Assembly (NCBI GenBank): GCA_028386065.3
Contig: JAKUCV010003536.1
Coordinates: forward strand, 28,547-92,546
DNA length: 64,000 nucleotides
Reading direction: 5' to 3'
From: Turnera subulata
Taxonomy: Eukaryota; Streptophyta; Magnoliopsida; Malpighiales; Passifloraceae
Shown here: positions 56,041 to 64,000 of the stretch, piece after piece
Numbering within the stretch: the first letter of the stretch is position 1
How the letters are laid out: each line of letters starts with the position of its first letter
Made by a program: the position numbers and the translations under genes
The notes under the pieces: generated by a model
Database searches by the model: none
What the model saw: only the letters and a program-made list of their open reading frames with translations
What the model was told of the DNA's origin: nothing

Positions 56041-57042
56041 AAAAAAGAAAAGAAAACACAAGAGAGGGAGAGGGAGAGAGACAGAGACAGGGTTTTGTGG
56101 GTAGTTTGTTGTTTTTGAGAAGTTGCAGGTTTTTGGAGTATCGTGTCGGGGTGTGTGTGTGTGTGTGTCTGATTTAGAAATATATACACTATTTATTTTG
56201 ATTGTGGGTTTTCTCCATTATTATATTGCTGTTTCCTTTTGTTGTGTGAGTGTGGAGGAGTGAAAGTTGCCAAATGCTAAGATCTCTCCCTCTCTTTCTC
56301 TGGGAGATACTTGCGCCCTTTTCTTGTGTATATAAAGTTAGGTACTTTGTATACGTTGAGTACATTCAATTGGGTCTCCTTCATTCACTTCTTATTCCCT
56401 TCCTGTGTTTAAGAGAGAACCAAGGCAACCTTAACAACAAAGACTAGTTTTTGGTTTGGTTTTTTGTTAACCCATCAAGAGTTTGCTAATGGGTAGGTGC
56501 TCAATCTTCTGTTCTCCCTTCTCTTCATGTGTTCTTCTCCTTCTCCTTCTTCTTTTTTCCATTAGTGTTTCTCTTTACTTGTGGGGGGTTGTCTTCATTC
56601 TAATTTGGGAGGTGGGTTTTGTTAATGAAGCAATTTGTTCACGTTTTTTTCCCTCTTCCCTAGGATTTTTGGTGACATGTTTAGGTAGTTATTACTGTGG
56701 TGTCTCTCTGCGATCTTGATTGAAACTTTTAAGAGCCAAATCTCTCAGCTATGGTATTTGTGCTTAGTTTCACTTTCTCTCTCCTTGTTTTTGGGCTTTT
56801 TTTTTCCTTAAAAAACTTTTTGTAACCGTTTTACCTATTTCTTCTGGAGTCCCTCTACCAAGGTGACTTAATGAATTTTAATGATTCACTTATGGTACTC
56901 TTTGTGGGTTATTTACATATTGCTTAAGTATCTCTGTTCTCATTGGTCATGTTTATTCTTTAAGGACCTGCTTTATGTTTTTATTGGCTGTTTTTAGTTC
57001 TGATAACTTATTTCCATCGATTGTGTTTCCACAGAGGTCAAC
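56041..57042 (+). promoter_or_regulatory. 5' leader of the ACR gene, with a leader intron
   Basis: A GA-rich tract (AGAGAGGGAGAGGGAGAGAG, about 56061-56082) and a (GT)n microsatellite (about 56152-56168) look like a transcribed plant leader. A strong acceptor, TTGTGTTTCCACAG, lies nine bases before the ATG (57043), so the last leader intron ends at 57034. I could not fix its donor. An upstream open frame (56483-56719, starting MLMGRCSIFC, Leu-rich) would lie in the leader or be spliced out. Confidence 0.5.
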
Positions 57043-59484
57043 ATGAGCTTTTCACCAGATATGGATCATATTGATGAGTACGAGAAACTCTTTAGGAGGT
57101 TGAACCCACCAAGGTATGCAAGATTCTCTTTTCTTCTTCTCCAATTTCATTGAAAGGGACCTCAAATTTTATTCAAAATCAGGGCAATTAGAGTTTTAAA
57201 ACTATCTTCTTCTTCTTCTCTCTCTCTCTCTCTCTGTTGTCAGGGTTGTGATTGATAATGAATCGTGCAAGAACGCAACTGTTATAAGGGTATGCCCTTT
57301 TTTCTTCTTTTTCCTTCAGTTTCTCTGCTTTTATTGTCTGGCCTATTTTTGGTCCTTACTTGGATATTCTTTTGCAGGTAGACAGTGCAAACAAACATGG
57401 TATACTGCTTGAAGTTGTCCAAATCCTTACTGATCTGAACCTTATCATTACCAAAGCTTACATATCCTCTGACGGCGGTTGGTTCATGGATGGTAAGATT
57501 TTTCCTTGTTTGTCTTGATTTCAGTTGTTTTTTCTAAAATAACATTCTTTTTTTCTTTGGAGTTAAATGGGGATTTTCTGCTTTTCCTTCTGACAGTGTT
57601 TAATGTTACGGATCAAGATGGAAACAAGATTACTGATGAATCAATTTTGGATTATATTCAGAAGGTGAGTAGTAAGTTTTATGTTGGTGTTACCTTTTCT
57701 ACCCGTTTGTTATTTTCAATTTCTTCATTTCAAAGTGCAAGCACATCTGACAATTTCGTCTATTCTCAGTCTCTGGGGCCGGAATCATGCTTCACATCTT
57801 CAATAAGATCTGTTGGGGTTAAATCATCACTGGAGCAAACTTCAATTGAGTTAACTGGAAGTGACAGGCCAGGGCTGCTATCTGAATTGACTGCTGTACT
57901 CACCCACCTGAAATGCAATGTAGTGAATGCGGAGGTGTGGACACACAACACCAGGGCGGCTGCTGTGATGCAAGTGACTGATGAGGAAACCGGATGTGCA
58001 ATTACTGACCCTGAGAGACTGTCTAGGATTAAAGAACTTCTTTGTAATGTGCTCAAGGGTAGCAACAAATCTCGGGGAGCCAAGACAGTACTGTCTCATG
58101 GGGTCACCCATACTGAAAGAAGGCTTCACCAGATGATGTTTGCTGATAGAGATTATGAACGAGCTGAGAGTGATGGCTTGGATGAGAAGCAAAGGCCTAA
58201 TGTGAATGTGGTTAATTGGTACGACAAGGACTACTCCGTGGTGACCATAAGGAGCAAAGACAGGCCAAAACTGCTGTTTGATACTGTTTGCACCTTGACA
58301 GACATGGAGTATGTCGTTTTTCATGCTAATATTGATGCCGAGGGACCAGAATGCTATCAGGTATGCGAGTCCATCCATTTGTGTTGGGGGACCAGGTTAT
58401 GGTTGACCATAACTATATTAGCTTATTGATTTGTGGATTCCTTTGTAGGAATACTACATCAGGCATGTAGATGGATCCCCTGTGAAATCCGATGCTGAGA
58501 GACAAAGGGTAATTCAGTGTCTTGAAGCAGCTATTGAGAGAAGAGTATCTGAGGTGAGTTCACCATCATGTGTTGATACTTGTGTGTCTTTTGTCTTATC
58601 TTCCTCTAAATCTTACATTTCTTGTTAAACAAAGGAATCCTGACTCTAAAGAAGGCCATCACTGCACGATTCTAAATGCTGATTTTTTCGTTAATTTCTT
58701 CCAACACGATTTCCCTTTTTGCTCAATCCATGAACAGTAGTGTAAATCTAACTTGTTAGCTGTGAATTATTAATTTAAGTTGCTACTTCTCTTAAATTAA
58801 TGGAATTCGGTGGACTTGTGCAAATTAATCATACAATAAAGAAATGATTTCAACTTGTGATTGAGACATTAGATCAACATATTTATTCTTCGGTCAAAAA
58901 ACTCTAGCTATTTTATACTCCACAAATTTGTCAGAATATATTGTCGTTAGATCTTGTTTGTATTTTCAATGTTGGTAGATCCATTCATTTGTATTAGCTT
59001 GTGTGTGCAGGCCCCATCCAAGGATTTGTTTCTTGTAGGATAGTAATGCTTAAAACAAAAGTTAACAACAGATTTGTTGCTTAGCTGTTCGCTGCTAGTG
59101 TTAAACCATTATTTTACCATTTATTTCTTCTTCCTGATTCAGGGGTTGAGGCTAGAACTATGCACCACCGACAGGATTGGGCTGCTATCTGATGTTACTC
59201 GCATCTTTCGAGAGAATAGTCTCACCGTTACCAGAGCAGAGGTAACAACCAGAGGAGGCAAAGCTCTTAACACGTTTTACGTCGAAGATGCATCAGGATA
59301 CCCTGTTGATGCAAAGGCCATTGATTCAATCCGGCAAGCAATTGGTCAGACTATACTCAAGGTGAAAGGCAACCCTGAAGAGTTAAAGCAAGGGCCTCAG
59401 GATTCACCCACCAGGTTTCTCTTTAGTGGCCTCTTCAAATCCAGATCCTTTGTCAACTTTGGATTAGTTAGGTCTTATTCTTGA
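57043..59484 (+). CDS. ACR4: ACT domain repeat protein, ACR4-like (445 aa)
   Basis: Seven exons: 57043-57113, 57244-57289, 57378-57492, 57597-57664, 57770-58360, 58449-58553, 59143-59484, all GT-AG and in phase. It opens [20 protein letters not shown] like ACR4. Four ACT domains follow: about 36-115 ([20 protein letters not shown]), 122-200 ([20 protein letters not shown]), 253-330 ([20 protein letters not shown]) and 333-405 ([20 protein letters not shown]). The tail [20 protein letters not shown] is conserved in the subfamily. ACT domains bind amino acids and act as sensors. Plant ACRs resemble the C-terminus of bacterial GlnD without its catalytic part. The ligand is not readable here. The length matches Arabidopsis ACR proteins (~450). 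Assignment to ACR4 rather than a close paralogue is by remembered similarity. Intron 1 contains a CT microsatellite (about 57203-57236). Confidence 0.94.
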
Positions 59485-62400
59485 ACAGATTTCAGCTCTC
59501 CCACCACCTTGTAAATAGACAGCCCCCAGCCACGAGTTTTACCACACAATTTGGCCTTTCCAGCATATGCATGACTCAATGTTAGGAAAAAGAAGCAATT
59601 TGTCATAGAAGTAGAGAAAGCAACAAAAAGAAGTGTTGAAATTGCCTGTATATACGCCCCTTGTCCCTGCATTAAGCAATTTAAGATTTATTTGTTAGTG
59701 TGGATCCAATCTCATGTTGGAGCCGAGAAGCAAAGAAATGAATCCAGAACTCTTAAGTTGTAACCCTTGTACATAATTAATCTAAGCTTTCAGTTTACTG
59801 TTAAATCTGTGTCCAATCTACTGTATGTTATCTTTTTTTAATTCATGGTTTCTTTGGGAACTTCCTGTTGAATCTTGATGCTTCCTCTGTTTAGTCATCA
59901 GTGAGTTTCAAAGTCTACCAATTATTTTGGATACTGGGTCTAACTGCAGAAGCAGCTTGCCATTGGTTGCCATGTTGGGTGGATCTTGAATTGTTAAGCA
60001 TTTTCTGCAAAGACCAGTGACCATGTTTGACTCTAATTTTGTACTGGTGTCCCACAAATTTTATTATAATAGAGGGTGGTTGTTCAAACTGGTACCTATT
60101 TGAAACTTTACAAAGATCATTTCGTTGGAAGGGAATGATATCATTGAGAAAGTTTCGTCCATATATTGGTAGATGAAGGTTCACCCTACCTAACTCCACA
60201 CCAACTTCCCTCCATTTTGATTGTTAGGCCGCTGTTTGGTGGCGGCTAATCTTTGTAATCATGTCTTGTAAGTTGTAATCTATATAGGATATGCATATGA
60301 ATTATTAAATTACAATAGGATAGGGACATGCAATCAGAATTTAGATAAAAGGGTTTTGTTTGTATGCCCCATCTTCTATAGTGTTAATTAAATTAAACCT
60401 ATGGCTATCTTGGGGTAATGGGGTTGAATACTTTCACAAGTAATTGGTGCTTTCACATTCTTTGAGGAGCAAAAGGAGAAAATCATACATACATCCAAAA
60501 AGAAGGTTTATAAAGACCAGTACAAAGTTCTAGTGGCTCTACAGATGTACCAAAAAAAGGAAACAAGGAAGAAGCAATAGTTAGATTCTAAATTCAAGCT
60601 ATATTCTAAAAGAAGAAAATAAGATTCGAATTCTGATAACTATTTATGATATTGGTCTACATAAACTAATTTTCAACAGTGAAATTCCCTGCTGCTACTA
60701 CTGTGAATCAGAGGCGAATTTCTCTGAGTTGGACCCATTTGTACGGACGGGGCCAATTCTTTTGGGGTGCAAAGCAATAAGAGAGGACATGTAAAACGAT
60801 ATCATGGGAAGTGTCTAGTGAAATCCATTCTGGACCAATTGAAAGCGATATAGACATTCTTTTTTGACCAAGATTTTGCTTAAAAGAAGGGTGTGAATAA
60901 TACTCGAGAAAGCAAGCAATCCAATGGAAAAAAGGAGAAGAAAAAAAGATTGGGAAAATGGATGTCCTTTTTGAATAGTGTTGATTGTTGTTGAATGAAT
61001 CTTTCCCTTTCCAGGTCTATCGTTATTATTGGTGGGATTTTTGTCACGGTTTTTCCAGATCCCTAGCCACTTGGCTTCTCTTGGTATTGAAAGGTTATGC
61101 CACGTCAGGTGATCCAATTTTTAGCTAGAATATTTTGATTCACGTGGAAAAGGTAGCTGTAGCTGTTTTTCTTATTCTGGGTATTATATTGTCACAATCA
61201 TAGAGGATTTCTTTTCATTTTTCTTTTCATTTCGTCTTTTCTTTTTAATCATACTACTTCATACATATTGGATCGTTTAGAAAACTTCACAATTATTTTT
61301 TTTGAATATTTAAAATTAAGCTCAAATTGAGCAAAGTTACAATGAAGCTAGAGTCTGGGAGAAGTATATAAACATAGTTGTAGTGTGAAAGATGGATATT
61401 AATTCCCATCATATCAAAAATTTAGGTCTTGATACAATTACGATATGCGGTTGAAATCTTAGTTTCTTCAATCTCAACCTTTCAATATCAAAAGAAAATT
61501 CAATAACAAAGCATATGAACGCCAGGAAAATGCAAGGGGGTGTGCACATGCCTCAATTGACGGCAAAACTACTGCCTCATTTTCAAGACTTTAGTTCTTG
61601 TTTATAGTACTATTTCCTTAGTCGACTTCATGTCATGTGAAGTGGTCTAATATATAGTTGACTAGTAGGATTCATGGTTTGACCAGAGATTAATTAACTA
61701 CCAATTGTTTCTTTTTCATGCTTTTGATGATGATCAACGAGTCCATAGGTAATTTGACAAGAAACATCGAGTCATAGGCTAAACATCTACCCGGAAAAGA
61801 TAAGCTAGAGCATCTCATCTAAAGATTTTGGAGTTTCACATTCATGAATCTTGAAGGAGAAAACAAAAACTACAATATATGTATAAATTGATGTACATAG
61901 AAAATGATACAGTACCCTTCATTGTGTCATTTCGTGCATTCTGCCTTGGACTAGTCAATGGTCAATGCTCCAAAACATGTGTCTTTCAAGAAATGACATC
62001 CATGTAGATAGATATAGTAGTAGTAGTTGTATATACTGTATAATACAATGACCAGACAAATATTGTTACATGTCCACTGAGGCAGAGCGTACAATATTTT
62101 GCTGCTAGATTTTGGCATGAGAATCATGGAAAATCATGATCCATGTACCACGAAACAAAGCACCATAATGTTGTGTTTGAATGGTCATCCAGCATTCATG
62201 AATTCACTGAAGTGATGGACCTGATTCATTAGCAGATCCTTACTTTCTTTTTAATAAAATACCCTTTTGTCTAAAACTCTGGCTACTTGTCTGAAACTTG
62301 ATGTAGATTGGAGAAGACACAAGAAAAAAAAGAAGAAGTTTGCATAGGGAAACTAAATAAAAAGTACCATGTGCTTCAAGGTTCCTGTCACTGAAAACTT

Positions 62401-62852
62401 AGAGCTTTTAGTAGATGTGAGCATTGATTCCTCCCTCACATGGAGGATGATTCTGAATTCAATGTGGCTACTAACATGTACAGTCGGCAACCGAAACAAC
62501 CTCATCTTCCATCACATGATAGCTGCCAAGAACAGAGACATATCCAATATTCTATTGCATTTGTGCAGATTATATGGTAATACAAGTGCACAATTCACGC
62601 AAGACGTGCCATTTTCCTACAGGCCTATCATGGTACCCTGCAGTCTGATCAGCTGATAAGTGCCTGTCATCTGATTAATCAGAGGATCAAGGGTCTATGA
62701 TTCTCTTGGTCAAAGGAACCCAAGTGTTCTTTTTTTTTTTCTTTTTGTTTTTTTGTAACTATCCATGCCTACATCAAATTCCTCAAATAATATTACTTGT
62801 CAGATAAACATAAGAGGAGAGTTAAGAGATACAGGAGAAGTACTGACAGAGA
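59485..62852. other. ACR 3' flank and intergenic, no gene recognised
   Basis: 59485 to about 59830 is probably the 3'-UTR of the ACR gene. The open frames at 59915-60199 and 60815-61117 (minus) and 62369-62656 (plus) show no domain. No transposon ends were identified. Confidence 0.45.
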
Positions 62853-63182
62853 ATGGAGGAGTCTAGTAATGATTTTCCTGGGTTCCAAACTTGTCATCAC
62901 AAAGAAGTGTTGGAGTACAGAGGGCCATTAAGCAGATTACAAAGGAGAGCTCCCTGTCCTCTGCAGATTAAGCCTAGTAATGCTTCAATGGAATGCAAGG
63001 GTCGTACTGCACCTAGTCCCATAGGCTGCAGCGTAAATGCAACATCTGCAATGGCAGCGTCTTCTTTCAATTCATTCTACAACAGTAAAGAACCTATTCC
63101 TCTACTGTCTCCACTTGTTTTGCCTTCTTTGCTGGAGTCTGCCGCCTACATTCAGCAAGGGAACACTGCAAAGTCTCATTGA
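62853..63182 (+). CDS. Short ORF of unknown function (109 aa)
   Basis: Single-exon frame starting MEESSNDFPGFQTCHHKEVL, with a purine-rich context (ACAGAGAATGG) before the ATG. The protein is Ser/Pro-rich, has scattered Cys (CHHKE, RRAPCPLQ, MECKG, IGCSVN) and ends with a hydrophobic PIPLLSPLVLPSLLESA stretch. There is no signal peptide or known domain. Codon usage and residue composition look more protein-like than other small frames in this gene-poor area. It could be the last exon of a longer gene, but no partner exon was found upstream within 3 kb. Confidence 0.45.
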   Translation: MEESSNDFPGFQTCHHKEVLEYRGPLSRLQRRAPCPLQIKPSNASMECKGRTAPSPIGCSVNATSAMAASSFNSFYNSKEPIPLLSPLVLPSLLESAAYIQQGNTAKSH

Positions 63183-63595
63183 GAAAATTCTCAGTGTGTG
63201 TAATTATTAACTTTTTTTTTTCTTTGGAATGTTTCTGTGTCCTATGGCTTTTTGTATATTAAGTTGATTTCCAGTTGTGTGTTAAGTCGGATGGATTCAC
63301 TTGTTGATGCTGTTCAAGCGTTCATATTCTTAGGTTCAACCTTGCTCTTTTGGTTAATGCCATTTTTCTCCAGAAACCAACGATATGTAATGTATGCCAA
63401 TACAGTGATATGCAGTTACATGCACATTGATTAAAGAAGCGAAGCATGATTGGAAATAAGCTACCAAAATCCTTAATAGTCCGTTTGGTATAAATTTAAA
63501 ATTGGAATTGAATTCAAATCATTAAAAATTTAGAATTTGAATTCATTATGAAATCAATTCTCATGTTTGGTATACTTTTTAATAATGAGTAATTG
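63183..63595. other. Intergenic, probable 3' flank of the short ORF
   Basis: No gene seen. CCGTTTGGTATAAATTTAAA at about 63482 resembles ends of some plant MITEs, but no matching opposite end was found. Confidence 0.35.
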
Positions 63596-64000
63596 TGTAA
63601 CAGCCCGGGTAAATTTTACATTTACCGGGACTGTAAATAGGCTTGTATAATAATTTACCGTGAAATAAAATAATTTTGGGAAATTACGCAATGGATTCCG
63701 GAACCGAGCTTTGTTCTACGCTCGGGATTTTCTTAAGAGTTTTACGTATCAGTATGGGTTTCACGGGACCGGACGACAAACTATACAAGTTGCACCATAA
63801 ACCATGCATGTCATGCATGACATGCACAACACTTTCTCTGTTCAAGCATGAAGTCCTGCTCCTGCCCGTGAACCTACCCGTGAAAAGCTTCCTGTGAGCT
63901 CGTGAAGAACGCTGTATCCATGCTTGTCGTGACCAGCAACACCCTGCCTATAAAGCCACTCCATGCAACACCATGCATACCAAAAAAAAACCCGCCATCT
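63596..64000 (+). repeat. Probable start of an LTR (retrotransposon cut by the window end)
   Basis: TGTAACAGCCCGGGTAAA at 63596 has the TGTAAC-CCCGG form that opens many plant Gypsy-type LTRs. A TATAAAG box follows at 63949-63955, about 350 bp in, with G+C-rich text unlike the AT-rich flank. The other LTR and the internal region would lie beyond 64000, so this cannot be proven here. A palindromic CATGCATGTCATGCATGACATG-like motif lies near 63803-63826. Confidence 0.4.

Noticed and set aside
57766..58378. Minus-strand open frames over ACR4 exon 5
   Set aside because: Antisense shadows of a conserved coding exon.
63480..63590. Possible MITE starting CCGTTTGGTATAAATTT
   Set aside because: The second TTTGGTATA is a direct, not inverted, repeat, and no matching end or duplication was found.
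1..64000. CRISPR array, bacterial operon or phage features
   Set aside because: The window is plant nuclear DNA. No regularly spaced repeats or bacterial gene organisation were seen.
1..64000. tRNA genes
   Set aside because: I looked for GGTTCGAATCC-type T-arms with a matching acceptor stem and found none. A tRNAscan-SE run would settle it.

Overview
This is a stretch of a flowering-plant nuclear genome, most likely a eudicot. The evidence is split genes with GT-AG introns, AT-rich non-coding DNA, plant-specific families (cytosolic sulfotransferase, ACT-repeat ACR protein, GEKO1-type D-aminoacyl-tRNA deacylase) and typical plant transposons. I cannot name the species. No tRNA, rRNA or CRISPR array was seen. 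Two single N bases (36383 and 42370) mark assembly joins.

Layout. 1-11 kb is transposon territory: a 5'-truncated LINE tail, a non-autonomous hAT-like element with an 8-bp target duplication, and a complete but internally deleted Ty1/copia element (5258-9931) with two 680-bp LTRs and a CATGT target duplication. At 11.1-11.8 kb lies an unidentified exon-like piece. 12.1-26.4 kb is a cluster of four copies of one plant gene family of unknown function (DUF3615-like C-terminal signature). Copy A is broken and its tail is tandemly duplicated. Copy B (18633-20067) is the only intact one. Copy C is a scrap. Copy D is broken, and its first intron carries a 2.18-kb Mutator-like element that has captured pieces of an EXO70 gene and a PPR gene (Pack-MULE architecture). 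An exportin-2 (CAS/CSE1) pseudogene lies between C and D.

26.7-34 kb holds two clear housekeeping genes in divergent orientation: a GEKO1/DTD2-type D-aminoacyl-tRNA deacylase (minus, 7 exons) and translin-associated factor X, TRAX (plus, 6 exons). A PIF/Harbinger-like MITE ends 88 bp before the TRAX start. Pieces resembling the first coding part of TRAX, the 3' flank of the deacylase and one of its introns recur in or near the DUF3615-like cluster, so the area has been rearranged by local duplication.

34.6-43.2 kb is a cytosolic sulfotransferase locus that appears twice because of an assembly problem: 1,724 bp is present twice, with two SNPs noticed. One copy is preceded by a LINE with both ORFs, and a 300-bp repeat abuts the second N. 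The simplest reading is two haplotypes, one with a LINE insertion, joined in series. 43-56 kb is gene-poor and contains one Stowaway-like MITE. 57.0-59.5 kb carries a seven-exon ACR4-like gene with four ACT domains. 62.85-63.18 kb holds a short unidentified ORF, and the window ends inside a probable LTR.
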